Positions 31,560 through 44,390 of a stretch of DNA of 64,000 nt are shown one piece after another (within the stretch, counting starts at the first letter, position 1; the number at the start of each line of letters is the position of its first letter). The position numbers were made by a program, and so were the translations under genes. This stretch comes from Posidonia oceanica (lineage: Eukaryota > Streptophyta > Magnoliopsida > Alismatales > Posidoniaceae), in the NCBI GenBank assembly GCA_037176725.1, contig JAZBRS010000050.1:10806001-10870000 (forward strand), in the 5' to 3' direction. Under the pieces are notes generated by a model that saw nothing but the letters and a program-made list of their open reading frames with translations, had not been told where the DNA came from and ran no database searches.

Positions 31560-33030
31560 GTTTTTTTAAGGCATCTGAATGTTAGTTTAAATGCATGCAT
31601 TGTGTTTCAGTCCTCAGGATTATTTAAATTGCATTTCGGTCCTGCATTTGGTTTGAAAATCATTTAATTTGCATTAAAACAATATTACATTGCATTTTTT
31701 GTTCTGCATTTTGTTTTATTGCAAGTAAGTCCATCTGCATTTCATTTAAATGTAAATTTTACTATATTGCATTGCATCTTTTATTCTGCATTATGTTTTA
31801 TTTGCACATAGGTCCTCTGCCTGTTTAAGATTGCATTTAATTTGCATTTTTGCCATATTACATTGCATTTTAAATCATGCATTATATTCTATTTGCATAT
31901 AAGTCCTTTGCTTGTTATCAGAATTATTTAAATTGCATATTTACCATATTGCATTGCATTTTTTATCCTCTATTTTGTTTTTATTGCACTTTAGTCCAGA
32001 GCATGTATTAACATCATTTAAATGCCATGTTTACCTTATTGCATTGCATTGAAAAATCTGAAAATAACTTTAATTGCATCTGGGTCCTGTCAATTGTAAA
32101 TCATGCATTTAATTTGTTATTTTATCATATTGCATTGCATAAAAAACCCTAAAATTGTCCTATTTGCATGTAAGTCCTCTGTTGGTTTGCATTTTCATTT
32201 AATCAGCATTTAAACTATATTGTATTGCTAAAAAACCCAAAAAATATGTTTATTTGCATATCAATCCATCTGCATGGTTTAAAAATCATTTAAATGTATT
32301 CTAAAACCATATTGCATTGCATTAAACACCTACTTGTTTATAAAATTGCATTTAGGTCCATCTGTTGTGAAGCAGTAGCTTTTTTTGAACTTGTTAGCAT
32401 TGCATAAAACTCCTGTAGCTTATTTTATTTGCACACAGGTCCAAGCACAGCACGCATATCTTTTGTTTCTTGCATTTTTTTCATTGCAGTTGCATCCAGA
32501 GCTTTTAAATATTTGCATCTAAGTCCTTGCATCAACTGATATCATTTAATCATGCATTTAGACTATATTGCATTGCATGAAAACCCATAAAGATGCTGTA
32601 ATTGCACATTAGTCCTTTTAGCATGCATGCATCATTCAAATAACATCTTTTTAAACCAATTGGCATTGCATTAAAGCCCATTTATTTTCTGAAATTGCAT
32701 GTCAGTCCTTTTTTAGTTTTTGGCATGCTTGTTTGCCTTCCACGCATTGCACTTAAGTCCCATATGTTTTTAAAATTGCATTTAGGTCCTTTCTTGCATT
32801 CCTGCATGCATATCTTGCTGTTAGCATTACATTCAGCCTACGCATCATTACATTAGCATTCTGGCATGCATGGGCCCTGTTTTGCGCCCCCTTAGGAGCA
32901 TTTTGTACATAGGTCCCTGCAGTTGCACCCCTACATGCATAGCATCCCCCTATCATTGCACCTGTTCCCATACATTCATTTGGGCATTGTTAGCCTTCTA
33001 ACATATAAGCCACCCACGCATTGCACGCAT
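31560..33030 (+). repeat. Degenerate TGCATTGCAT repeats in the E3 5' LTR
   Basis: Roughly every 75-80 bp a TATTGCATTGCAT word is followed by TTTATTTGCAT, AGGTCC or AAGTCC. Units are heavily diverged. The 3' LTR copy at 53760-55230 is nearly identical. Confidence 0.65.
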
Positions 33031-33269
33031 TTAGGGGCTAATCGCACTTAAACCTCTGCCTAGCTCGTTTTTTCTTGGCCCCTGAGCCATCTGACATGCG
33101 ATCTGAATGACTTTTGATCGGACCATTGAATCTCTATGATCTAACTATCCAGGTCTTCCTGGTTGAATGATCTTTCGTTTAAACCAAAGTTATCACAGAT
33201 TGGGTCTCAGATTCTCAGGATAAGCCCAGTTGAAGCACTGCATAGCATTCATTGCATTTGTTTTGCATC

Positions 33270-34880
33270 GCATTTGCATCATTTTGCGTGCATGCATCAG
33301 TTTTGCATCGCATTTGCATCGTTTTGCATGCATGCATCCGTTTTGCATCGCATTTGGCTTGTTTTGCGTGCATGCATCCGTTTTCTTTCGCTTCTGCATC
33401 GATTTGCGTGCCAGCCTTGTTTTCTTTTGCATTTTTACATCGTTTTGCGTGCCACTTTGCCTTATTTGCATATCGCTTGCATTTTTGCATCGTTTTGCGT
33501 GCCGCTTTGTTTTATTTACATATCGCTTGCATTTTTGCATCGTTTTACGTGCTGCTTTGCCTTATTTGCATATCGCTTGCATTTTTGCAACGTTTTGCGT
33601 GCCACTTTGTTTTATTTGCATATCGCTTGCATTTTTGCATCGTTTTGCGTGCCGCTTTGTTTTATTTACATATCGCTTGCATTTTTGCATCGTTTTACGT
33701 GCCGCTTTGCCTTATTTGCATATCGCTTGCATTTTTGCATCGTTTTGCGTGCCGCTTTATTTTATTTGCACATCACTTGCATTTTTGCATCGTTTTGCGT
33801 ACCGCTTTGCCTCATTTGCATATCGCTTGCAATTTTGCATCGTTTTGTGTGCTGCTTTGCCTTATTTACATATCGCTTACATTTTTGCATCGTTTTGCGT
33901 GCTGCTTTGTTTTATTTGCATATAGCTTGCATTTTTGCATCGTTTTGCTTGCCGCTTTGCCTTATTTGCATATCGCTTGTATTTTTGCATCGTTTTGCGT
34001 GCCGCTTTATTTTATTTGCACATCACTTGCATTTTTGCATCGTTTTGCATGTCGCTTTGTTTTATTTGCATATCGCTTGCATTTTTGCATCGTTTTGCAT
34101 GCCACTTTGCCTTATTTGCATATCGCTTGCATTTTTACATCGTTTTGCATGCCAGTTTGTTTTATTTGCATATCGCTTGCATTTTTGCATCGTTTTGCTT
34201 GCCGCTTTGCCTTATTTGCATATCGCTTGTATTTTTGCATCGTTTTGCGTGCCGCTTTATTTTATTTGCACATCACTTGCATTTTTGCATCGTTTTGCAT
34301 GTCGCTTTGTTTTATTTGCATATCGCTTGCATTTTTGCATCGTTTTGCATGCCACTTTGCCTTATTTGCATATCGCTTGCATTTTTACATCGTTTTGCAT
34401 GCCAGTTTGTTTTATTTGCATATCGCTTGCATTTTTGCATCGTTTTGCGTGTCGCTTTATTTATTAGCATATCGCTTGTATTTTTTCATCGTTTTGCATG
34501 CTACTTTGCTTTATTTGCATATCACTTGCATTTTTGCATCGTTTTGCGTGCTGTTTTGTTTTATTTACATATCGCTTGCATTTTTTCATCGTTTTGCATG
34601 CCGCTTTGTTTTATTTGCATATCGCTTGCATTTTTGCATTGTTTTGCATGCCTGCCTTGTATTCTTTGGCATTTCGCCTCGTTTTGCGTGTCCACTTTAC
34701 TTTTCTTTGCATATCGCCTGCATTTGCCTCGTTTTGCGTGCCCGCACCTGCTTTCTTTGCTTGTCTCCTGCATTTGGCACCGTTCTCCGCACCCGCTTTC
34801 GTTTTCCCCTTGCATGTCGCTTGCATTGCATTGTTTGCCGCAGTTTTGTTTTATCACCTGCATTTGCATTAGGGCAATGA
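33270..34880 (+). repeat. 50-bp tandem array in the E3 5' LTR
   Basis: Unit of the form CGTTTTGCGTGCCGCTTTGC, CTTATTTGCATATCGCTTGC, ATTTTTGCAT. Regular 50-bp spacing runs from about 33430 to 34640 (about 24 units), with looser copies at each side. Adjacent units alternate between GCCTTATTTGCA and GTTTTATTTGCA types, hinting at a 100-bp higher-order unit. Stops are absent in all three + frames, so long predicted proteins here are artefacts. Confidence 0.9.
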
Positions 34881-35452
34881 TGCTTACTGCCTAGGAGTTC
34901 TCGCGGACCAGGGTTCGCCCTATTCGGAACACTAACAGCGTTGCTGAGTACATAGCTTGCACATTTAACTCCCTGCACGCATATTAGCACTTAGAGCACG
35001 CATGAGAGCATGCATTCAGACATTCATTGCATTTAGGCACTAGGCAAGCGTTTCCCTGCATTTGTGAGCGAGATAGCCTAAGAAAGACCGGTTCTCGGAC
35101 GTATCGGGGGTGCCTAACACCTTCCCTGTGCGTAACAGGAGTCCTTGCCCTTTCTCTTGGCCCGCAATGACCATTCCCTCATCCTAGGCACGAGTCATAG
35201 CATAGCATAGCATAGCATAGCATCGCATTGTGTTGCATCGCATCTCTTTGCATCCGGTTTTGCATGTCTTTTCATGCATTACCCTCGGTTTTCCTTGTCT
35301 CCCAACTTAATAGACATAGTGGCGACTCTTTGTCAGCGTTTCCGAGTCAAGTTTCCTTCCTCGGATTCTACCGCATATAGTGACCCTAATGTCGATCGGT
35401 GTACGCAAGCTTTGGCATCGTGCATGGATTTGATATTTCAGGATTACTACAG

Positions 35453-35471
35453 TGGCGACTCCGCTAGGGAC
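35453..35471 (+). other. Primer binding site of E3
   Basis: TGGCGACTCCGCTAGGGAC, one base after the LTR end TTACTACA. It is close to the complement of the tRNA-Arg 3' end, as in E2. Confidence 0.8.
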
Positions 35472-36663
35472 CTTGTACTCTGGCTTTCTCGCTGCTTGCA
35501 TTTTGCACCTTTGCCTGCCTTTTGCCTTTGCCTGCATTGTCTGTTTGTCTGCCTTGCTTGTTTATATGCTTTATTACTTGCCTTGCTCTTTACATGCTTT
35601 ACTGCTTGCCTGTATTTACTTACTTTATTTACCCGCTTATTCTTGCTTTATTTCCTGCATTATGCATGTCTAAATATTTGCTTGACGCACTATGCATGCA
35701 TTTTGAATGATGAATGCTTTCTTTTACACCAATACAATGCCACTGCACCTGCACATACTATGCATACTTGCCTTTTGCTATGATAAGTGTTTTTCCTTCA
35801 CTATCATGCTCACAGCACTAGCACATATCATGCGCATGCCTTTTGCAATGATTTGTGTTGCTCGCTTGCCATGTTTGGGTGATTTTCTTCCCCTTTTGCA
35901 CTTAGCCTAAGGATAATTAGAGACTGATTGCTCCCCCACGGCTAACTAAAAGCGGCAAGTAAAAAATAATAAACTCTAGGAGCAACTAGAGACTGCAACA
36001 CACCTGCACCCCCTTTGAGTTAATAAAATGGGCAAGATAAAACGCGATGCATTTGTATAAAGCATCATATAGGGCATGCATTCTTCTCATCTGAGTCCTC
36101 CTACAGTCTAAGAAGGATAGTCCCGGTCTCTTCCCTCTACGCTTTGGCGTGGCATGAGTAGATCGGTCTGTCCCCCCTTGTCAGGGGGTCGCGTCGGTGT
36201 TAGTAGAGGGTACCACCCATGCTTCTGGCAGGGTCAAGGCTCCTAAAGCACCACCACGTTATACCTGAGCTCTGGCTAGGCTTGAGACGTGGGACCTACT
36301 TTTTCTAGCCTGAATCGGCGACCCGTACACCCATGAGCGTCCGAAGTAGACTAGGACACCCTAGATTGGTGAGGGAGAGCATGCTAGAAAGCATACATCA
36401 ACATTCATAACATACATCAAAGCAATTGCATTTCATTTTCGGGTTCTAACCCTTATTTTTGCTTGCCTTTCGTCAGAGAGAGAGAGGTCAGTGAGCGAGT
36501 TCCATAGCCGGAGCTCGAGTTCTTTCTCTTGCTAATGCCCCTATCGCGACACTTGCTTCCAACCATCTCATCTGAGCTATTCGCCTTCACGATAATAGCT
36601 CCTCGTAGGATTCGCCCTCTTGCTTCCTACCGCAGCCCGGTTCTTACCCGCTCTCGGTCAGCC
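35472..36663 (+). other. E3 leader between primer site and gag
   Basis: No gene supported. It contains a TGCTTTA-rich stretch (35500-35850) and a segment homologous to the E2 leader near 36340-36400. Confidence 0.6.
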
Positions 36664-38377
36664 ATGGCGCAGCGCACTCTTGAGCCCCTACTTACTCCTG
36701 TTGCCTCGGAGGGGATTTCTGCTTCGGCCCCTCCAACTCTCGTTTCCACTCCCCCTGTGCCTCTAGTGACACCAGGGTTTCCGCCTCTATCGCCTAGGGC
36801 ACCCCAGCATCCTACAGGGCATTGGCAGACTCACGCCACTACGGACCCGGTCACCGATCCCATCTTGGTGACCCATGCTCGCGCTCCGGAGGCGCCTCTA
36901 ACCCCTCCTTCCTTGGGTTATGTCGCTTCTGACACCCACCCTGCTGCGGTGACTTTCGCCTTAGAACCTCTGCCTCCTGGACAGTCTGCGTCCCAGTCTC
37001 TTGACTCTGGTCCCCTGCCGGTCCTGCAACTCAGCATACCCACTGACGGGTCCCTTAAGGCACAGTATCAGCATCTGATGGAGGCTGCCTAGAGACTGTA
37101 GAACATGGCTCTATCTCTTCGCCCATCTTTCACTCCTATCGCTCCCGAGGCTCCGCTACAACATGCACTTGCGTCGCAGTCATCCCCTTCTGCTCCCCCA
37201 CCCAGACCATCGCCTCAACTACTTACTGCTCCAGTGATAGGGGCTCAGCTTCCGCCTCCTACATATGCACAACACCTTGTACAGCATCCTCCTCCACCAC
37301 CTGGTGGCCAGTCCCTTGGGCTAGTTGGAGTGCAGTATCCCTCAGGCCCGCTGCCCGACACGGTGCCGGTGCAGCAACTGACGCTTCAGCACTCTGCATC
37401 ACCTATCACTCAGCATGCTAGTTATTCCTACCCCCTGCATCAGCAATACCCTACCCCTACATACTTTCCTGCACACACGACACATCTGCACGAATACGCC
37501 GCCCATCCCATCACTCCACCAGTCGATGCGATGGTGGAGCCAGAGGAACACCACGGTGCGTCCTTTTCGGCGTATGTGGCCCCTGCCCCTACTGTACCAC
37601 CTCCTTTGGCAGTAGCTCCAGAATCCAACGACGACAGGTTCGCCGTTCTAGAGAAAGCACTTCGACAAGTGCAGGGTATAGACCACCAGTCTTACCAGTT
37701 CCGAGACCTCTATTACTTCCCAGGGGCGATGCTCCCACTGAAGTTTCGCATCCCTGTATTTGAAAAATACAATGGTAGAAGCTGTCCAATAGCACACCTG
37801 AAGGCATACTGTGGAGATCTCGCTCAGCTCCAGGCTGATGAGAGGTTGCTTATTCGTTTGTTCCAGAAAAGTCTATATGGTCCTGCGCTCAAGTGGTTCA
37901 CCTCATTTGATATGGCCACCATCAAGACGTGGGACAACCTCAGCCAGGCATTCCAGGGACAATATGCCTTCAACCTGGACCTGGTCCCCAAGCGCGTGGA
38001 CCTGGTCGCAACAAAGCAGAACCCCGACGAGCCATTTGAGAAGTATGTCGGCCGCTGCTGCACCCTTGCTTCACAGGTTCGAGACGGACCCTTTGACGAG
38101 GAGTCCCTCAAGATTGTGATTAGTGGTGCGCAGCCCGCTACCGGGGCTCTGCTCAGCATTCAACCCGTCACGACCTTCACAGCACTGATCCAGGCTGGCA
38201 CCCGTGTGGAGAGTTCGCTACGAAGTGGCAACTTCCCGGCGCTCTCTGTGTTTGCTAAGCAGGCCGCCATCAGCAGCAGCACCAGCAGCAGCACCAGCAA
38301 CAACAACAGCGGTAGCACTAGCAGCCGTCCTAAGAAGGACTCGCTGAAACCCGTTGTTGTCTATGTCAACTGCGCAC

Positions 38378-38408
<31 letters not shown>

Positions 38409-39390
38409 TGTTCTGCTGGCGGTTCGGCCTCCCCCGAATCAGGTAGTGTATGCATTAGCATCTAGGGCACACCCCACACCACAAATCACAACCACCGCCC
38501 AACCGGTGTATCCTGCCGCACCGGTCCGGCAAGCGCAACCCCAGGGGTAGAGGCGGCAATTCAGAGAGCGGTGTCAGTTCACCCCACTGGTGGAAACGCT
38601 CAATGCCGTCCTCCCCAAGGTCGAGTCATATCTGAGGTTTCCTGAGGTTCGCCCGCCACCAAATCCACTTCCTCCTTAGTATAAGGCAAATCTCTTTTGC
38701 GACTTTCATCGAGCAGTAGGGCACTCGACGAATAGTTGCCTCACTTTGCGGGACGCCATTTAGAATTTGATCGAATCGGGAACGATTACCATCCATACGC
38801 ACGAGGCATCTTCTTCAGCTCCTCCATCTACATCAGCCCTTGTACTAGCATCAACATCCCCTCATGCCAGCATCGTCCACCATCCCCTCCCGGAGCATCC
38901 CCATTCAGAAGGCGCGGGGACCTCAGGAATCTATTCTCTCTCCGCCGCTGGGCCTGCTACGTCTGTGGTGGACCCCTCCGAGCTCATTCATGATGTCTCG
39001 GAGCCCTTCCCTCTTTCTCTCTATCGTGTGGCCATTGCTGGCTCCGAGTCAGGGATTCTTATGATCCGACCGCGTGCTAGGCCAAGGCACTCTGCCATGC
39101 GCCCTACCATGCATCCTCAGGCCCCTGCCCCTGTATACCCTCAGGCTAGGCCGCAGGCCCAAACCCCTGCCTCCCTTTTAGGTAGACCCCTAGTCAGCCT
39201 ATTAGCTAGGTCCCAGCCAGGGCCTCCAGCAACTTACCAGCAGCATCACCCTTTTCGCCCTCGCCCAGCATATGCCCCCGTAGCCCCTCTTGTGCTCTGA
39301 GCATAGGTCCCCACGGTTATTGACTTAACCTGGGACCCCCATTGCGTGCCTTACGACTACGCCACGGCAACGTGTGCGGAAGTCACATGA
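36664..39390 (+). pseudogene. E3 gag with multiple nonsense codons
   Basis: Start ATG at 36664 (MAQRTLEPLLTPV) chosen because E2 gag starts alike. One frame throughout, with stops at 37090, 37099, 38548, 38677, 38761, 39298, 39304 and 39388; where E2 can be compared the codon is Gln or Arg. Domains: Ser/Pro-rich N terminus, gag domain (LPLKFRIPVFEKYNGRSCPI, LLIRLFQKSLYGPALKWFTS, AFQGQYAFNLDLVPKRVDLV), Ser/Asn stretch, (Ala-Pro)n microsatellite at 38380-38410, zinc-knuckle-like FCDFHRAVGHSTNSC (about 38700-38745), then a Pro-rich tail. Confidence 0.85.
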
Positions 39391-39892
39391 TTGGGGAGGG
39401 TCTATAAGCCCGCAGCTCCGGTGGTAAGGCCCAGCCGTCCAGCACCCGCTGCGCCCCCTCCAGTCAGCCAAGCTGCAGCACCTCTAGCATCAAGCCAACC
39501 TACGGCACCTCTAGCATCAAGCCGACCTGCAGCACCCCTAGCATCAAACTCATCCCCTACACCTAACCCTGTAGAGCCTACCCCCAAAGCACCTCCTTCT
39601 ACCACTAGAAAGCCGCACCACAAGACCGACATCACCTCCCAACTTAGGAGGGTCAAAGCCGACATTTCAATTTGGGACCTCATACACTCCTCTTCCGAAC
39701 ACCGCGAGGCTTTCCTCCAAGTGTTCCAAGCAGCCCATGTGTTCTAAGCTATAGAACCTGCGGCCCTGGAAAGCATGGTTGGCGTCATTGCGGAGCCCCA
39801 GATCATCTCTTTCACGAGTGATGAGTTGCCTCCGGCAGGAATCAGTCACAACCAGCCCTTGTTTGTCACGGTGCAGTACAAAAACTTTTGCA
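39391..39892 (+). pseudogene. E3 protease, N-terminal remnant
   Basis: Same frame as gag. Pro/Ala-rich repeats (PLASSQPTA, PLASSRPAA) lead into TDITSQLRRVKADISIWDLI, a TAA near 39745, then IEPAALESMVGVIAEPQIIS and LFVTVQYKNF. The retropepsin active site should follow directly, as in E2, but an LTR fragment begins instead. The catalytic part is deleted, not merely interrupted. Confidence 0.8.
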
Positions 39893-40983
39893 TTTTGAGC
39901 CAAGGTTAAAAATGCAAAAGACGTTGCTAGTTGCCAGCTAGAGAGGCGACTGGGTTAGGCACCATGTAAACAGGTGACTCAACTAGGCGCCACTCTGAGC
40001 GGCGACTGACAGTCGTGGGCTCCGTTAATCGAATCGGACAGTTGCTTTTCCACGGTCAATTCCCACTAATCCCTCAACCTTTAGGCGCCACCTTAATAGG
40101 CGACTAGACGGTTGCGGAACTGCCTCGGTCTTCCCCACGATCCTTGACCATTAGGCGACACTCAAACCGGCGACTAATGATCGTGGTTCCCGTCAACCGA
40201 ATTTCTACGGTTTTCTCCACATTTGACTAGGCGGTTGCTAGCCTTAGTCGCCTACCCATCCGGCGACTAACGCTAACTGCCACTTTTATAGAATTTTCTG
40301 AACTCCAACCGTCCTCACACCCCTAGAGTCTATAAATAGACCCCCTAGGCCAGTGTTTTGACGGTCGGAACTTTGGAGAGAGAAATTCCCTGGTTGAAAT
40401 TTTAGAGAGAGGCAAAGTCCTATCAGTTTTGTGAGCCACCTTCAGAGAGCTAGATTCCCAATCTAGAAACTCTATCTCCTATCCTCAAGAGGTCACCAAC
40501 CTAAGCTTTTGTCTTCGATCCCAGAGATCCTGAGCCAAGCCAGAGCTCCGACCACGCCTCCACTTCTACTCCACTGCAAATAGCACGAGAGTGAAGGGAG
40601 TATCTTCCAATCTTTTTATCTCATATTGCATTCCTTAGAATAGGACCCATAGCATATGCATGTGGGGAACAACCCCTGGTTAGTATTAGGTTTAATTGCT
40701 TATGTTATTTTCTATCTACTTTTATTAACATTTACTACACTTGAACTAATCTACATCCTTTATTCTCATTTGTTTTGAAGGAAAGGAAATTGCTTACATA
40801 ACATGAAGGAGCCGCTGGACGACATCCTACCGTCGATTCAGTGATTCGAGTACTCACAGCTTCATCATCTCCCCCCAGGTGTCTTGTCTGCCCAAAGGCG
40901 AGTGGCGATCACAACAAAGCTATTGACGTCGTGGAAGTGCCGGCATCTTCAACTTAAACACCCCCTCAAAATCCACATCCACA
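39893..40983 (+). repeat. 5'-truncated LTR of the E4 family inside E3 protease
   Basis: About 1.09 kb matching, in inverse orientation, the LTR at 58076-59615: CACCCCCTCAAAATCCACA at its end, GTGTCTTGTCTGCCC, and the GGCGACT/GTCGCC motif field (39938-40290). A TATA box, TATAAATAGACCCCC, is at 40331-40345. The 5' end is cut off. The left junction forms a 12-bp fold-back (39885-39896 with 39909-39920: CTTTTGCATTTT and AAAATGCAAAAG). Confidence 0.8.
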
Positions 40984-42669
40984 GGTTGCACCTATTTTCT
41001 CGCAGACTGTCCCTTTTGACCCCGAACTTTCAAATGCTTTGTATCGAGTTAATCGGTGTGAGCCGGTTAACTTTATACCTGATCTTGAACGTGTCAACTC
41101 TTTGGCCGTTCATAGCAATCCCTTTCGGATGGTCGAAAATGTCTGTCACAGGTGGGGCTATGTTAAGGGAACGCCGCTTGGGCGATATGGCCAAGGAATC
41201 GCCGAGCCGGTCCAAGTAGCAGAGCGAAGAGATTTTGAAGGACTCGGATATGGCCTACAGTCTAGCAAAGATAAATGCATGTAGCCCAAGGATCAAAGCA
41301 TTGCCATCCCACGGGACCTCACTAACTTTACTAGTGCAGGTACCCTTGATCCAAGCAGCAGTGAAGCCCCTGCACAGCAAATGTCATGCTTAAGCCCTCC
41401 ACTGCCAACAGAAGAATGGGTCTGCATCGAAGACTACTACTCAGACGAGGAGCAGTCTGGCATAGTTGAGGCAGCCCCAACCAGCAGCAAGGGTCCACTC
41501 AGCGTGACAGCGTCTCGGTCAGTTTGCTTGGCACTCACTGATGCAGCAGCAGATTTGGTAGGCCCTGTGGCGGGATTGACAGTTTCTCCTCTTCCTGCAG
41601 CTTCACCAAGGTCACCGACAGCCACAACAGCACCTCCGGGGTCAAAAGCACGCCCTCCGGCACTGTCCAACAATCCGCTTGTGACCGCAGCCGCACCAGC
41701 ATGGAAATCACCTTCTCCGACGGAGCAGTCAGTCAGATCAGGTGGCAGCATGACTCGGCCCGCATTATTGACAGCGCCACAAGCAAGCCAGGTGGCTCTA
41801 TCAGGCACACTATCGTCAGCTTCAGTAGATCCCGCTTTGTGGAGGATGCTCATCGCCGCTACAGGGAGACAACCACTGTCACCATGGGCACCGGCGTTTG
41901 GTCCCCAAGCATAACAGTTCGGCCATCGGTCCTCCGGAGGAGCACTTGTGCCTCCTTTCCAGTAGCAGCAGTGACCCTGGCAGCCTACCCAACAGCAGTG
42001 AAGCAGGTGCCCCAAGCGGCAGCAGGCCTGGCAGTCGCCCAAGAGTCAGAGGTCACCGTCGCCTACTACGTCGACTCTCCCTCGGATGAAGAGGAAGCGG
42101 CGGCTGCAAAGGCTGAGGTTGACTTTGCGATGGGTGACTTGGAGCAACTTTTCCAAGAGTAGCTTGTGTCCCTGGCAGAGGACGTCGTAGAGCATGAAGC
42201 AGCACAGAAGAAGGGGAAAGCCGTGCCTACGGATCCCTCCATCATGGCCATTGAAGAAGATCCAATGGCAGCGGCACCCACTAGACCAGATGAGCTCATC
42301 ACTCAGCAGTCAGGTGGCGGGTCTAGGTGGTATGTGCAATCCATGCCCCACACAGCACCGCAAGCATCAACATCAGAAGCATCGCAAACATTAGCACCAA
42401 CAGCATTAGCACAGCAAGCACCAGCAGCATTAGCACAGCAACCACCAGCAGCACTAGCACAGCAAGCATTGGCATCCGCAGCACAACATGCATCAGCACC
42501 AGCAGCACAACAAGCAGTAGCATCGCAAGCATCAGCATCAGTGGCAGCATTGCAAGCATCAGCATCAGTAGTACAACATGCATCGGCATCGGCATCAGCA
42601 GCACCACAAGCATCAGCACCAACCACACAAGTAGCAGTAGCATCGCAAGCGACGGCGCAGCAGCATTAG
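40984..42669 (+). pseudogene. E3 pol linker: G-patch-like motif and Ala/Gln-rich region
   Basis: The frame resumes with VNRCEPVNFIPDLERVNSLA, then GTPLGRYGQGIAEPV and GLGYG (G-patch-like), an acidic EDYYSDEEQS, and Ala/Pro/Ser-rich stretches. Frames change near 41900 (2 to 1) and near 42660 (1 to the RT frame). These may be indels or an unrecognised intron, since Ogre elements splice in this region. The function of the linker is unknown. Confidence 0.65.
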
Positions 42670-42720
42670 CACAGGCAGCAGTAGCGCAAGCAGCAGTACA
42701 GATAGCGGTAGCAGAGTCAG
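42355..42720 (+). repeat. GCA/CAGCAT-type microsatellite within the E3 linker
   Basis: Runs of GCATCAGCATCAG, AGCACAGCAAGC and similar words encode Ala/Gln/Ser-rich sequence in all three frames. This makes it a likely site for the frame change before RT. Confidence 0.8.
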
Positions 42721-43940
42721 TGGAATTAGCAGGATCGACAGAGTTAGAGCAAGCAGAGCAGACGGAGCGGGCAGAGCAGATTGCCAGGATAGAGGTCGCG
42801 CACCGAGGGTACAAGAACACTCGGGTAAGCGTAACCATCCTGAAGCGTCACCAGGGCCAAGCAGCGGAACATTTGCACTCCTTCGATATCTCAGATCCCA
42901 CTTTTGAGAAGGAGATCCTCTCAGAACTCATTGCATACGGAGAGGAGGATGATACAGGCGAGGATGAGAATGATGAACCATTGCCTGAGTTCCGGCTCCA
43001 CGACGACGATCCAGAAGGCCCTAACCTCCATTTCGAGGAGGAGACAGAGGTTGTCAGCATCGGCACTGCAGAAGAAGCCAAAGAGGTCCGCATTAGCGCC
43101 CACTTATCGCCCCAGGCTAGAGTAGAATTCAATGCATTCTTGAAAAAGTATGTAGATGTCTTCGCCTGGAGCTATGAGGGCATGGTCGGCTTCGACATCG
43201 AAGTGGTCGTGCACAACTTGCCTTTGGATCCAGACGCAAGGCCAGTAAAGGAGAAGCTAAGAAGATGGCGACCGCAATGGCTGCTCAAGATCAAAGAAGA
43301 GATCATGAAGCAGCACAAGGTTAACTTCCTCAAGGTCGTCCTTTACCCTGAGTGGCTTGCAAACGTTGTGCCAGTACCCAAGAAGGATGGCCGAGTCCGC
43401 ATGTGTATCGACTATCGGGACCTGAACAAGGCGAGTCCTAAGGATGATTTCCCACTGCCGCACATTGACATCCTAGTTGATAACACTGCAGGGCACAAAA
43501 TGCTCTCTATCATGGACGGCTTCTCCAATTATAACCAAATCAGACTGACGGAAGAAGACTTGGAGAAAACCTCCTTCATCACCCCTTGGGGTGTCTTCTG
43601 CTACCAAGTTATGCCGTTTGGGCTGAAGAATGCTGGCACAACCTATCAGAGGGCAATGACTGCATTATTCCACGACCTCATGCACCGAGAAGTTGAGGTT
43701 TATGTGGATGATATGATTGCCAAGTCTAAAGAGCCTGAGGACCATCTTGCCTGTTTAAGGAAGCTCTTTGACCGCTTGAGGAAGTACAAGTTGCGCCTCA
43801 ACTCTAGCAAATGCGTATTCGGGGTATCTTCTGGCAAGCTCCTGGACTACATTGTTAGCCAGAGGGGGATTGAAGTGGACCTGATGAAAGCAAAAGCCAT
43901 CGTGGACATGCCATCCCCCAGGACTGAAAAAGAAGTCTGA
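42670..43940 (+). pseudogene. E3 pol: reverse transcriptase, catalytic YVDD kept
   Basis: Motifs in order: acidic lead (ELIAYGEEDDTGEDENDEPL), KKYVDVFAWSYEGMVG, VPVPKKDGRVRMCIDYRDLN, DFPLPHIDILVDNTA, MDGFSNYNQIRLTEED, FITPWGVFCYQVMPFGLKNA and VEVYVDDMIAKS (YVDD at 43701-43712). The frame stops at TGA 43938-43940 where the conserved sequence expects Arg before GLLGRLQ. No other break is seen in RT itself. Confidence 0.9.
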
Positions 43941-44390
43941 GGCCTGCTCGGACGCCTGCAATAAATCAGTCGGTTCATTACACAGCTCATGCCTATCTGC
44001 AAACTGATCTTTAAGCTCCTGAAGAAGCATGCACAAATTGACTAGAGCGAGGAGTGTCAAGCTGCCTTTGACAAAATCAAGCAGCTTCTGATCAAGCCTC
44101 CCGTCTTGGTTCCTCCCACGCTGGGGAGACCTCTACTTCTCTACCTCTCTACCATGCAGCATTCCATGGGTGCCGTCTTGGGCCAACATAACAAATCTGG
44201 TAGAAAGGAGTGCGCCATTTATTACCTGAGCAAGAAGTTCAATGATTGTGAAGCCAGGTATAGCACAATAGAGAAGACTTGCCTATCTCTCTTCTGGGCT
44301 GCACAGAAACTGTGGCACTACATGATGTTCAGCTTCTATACCGACATGACCCCATCAAGTTCCTTTTCCAGAAGCTAGCCATGGTAGGCA
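43941..44390 (+). pseudogene. E3 pol: connection and first RNase H
   Basis: Continues in the RT frame through GLLGRLQ, a TAA, and another stop, then PPVLVPPTLGRPLLLYLSTM, GAVLGQHNKSGRKECAIYYL, ARYSTIEKTCLSLFWAAQKL. A frameshift near 44340 moves the frame; the C-terminal part (DPIKFLFQKLAMVGRCVKCQ) follows in the next frame. Confidence 0.85.

Larger units (their letters stand above)
28831..35451 (+). repeat. E3 5' LTR, 6.62 kb
   Basis: Begins TGTCGACACCCCATTTTGGC and ends GGATTACTACA. It contains U3 hairpins (28911-28995), pyrimidine-rich blocks (29240-29620), a GC-rich block (29560-31480), TGCATT-rich repeats (31560-33030) and the 50-bp array. Over 31501-33180 it differs from the 3' LTR at about 24 of 1680 positions by hand count. 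The GC-rich block has Pro/Ser-rich open frames shared by both LTRs, but no domain; coding is not supported. Confidence 0.9.

Noticed and set aside
33163..34894. Long overlapping open frames (hundreds of codons, HRFACRFALFAYRLHFCIV-like)
   Set aside because: They come from a 50-bp tandem array that lacks stops in all three + frames; the same happens at 55375-58147. No conserved domain, and the repeat unit is not a multiple of three.
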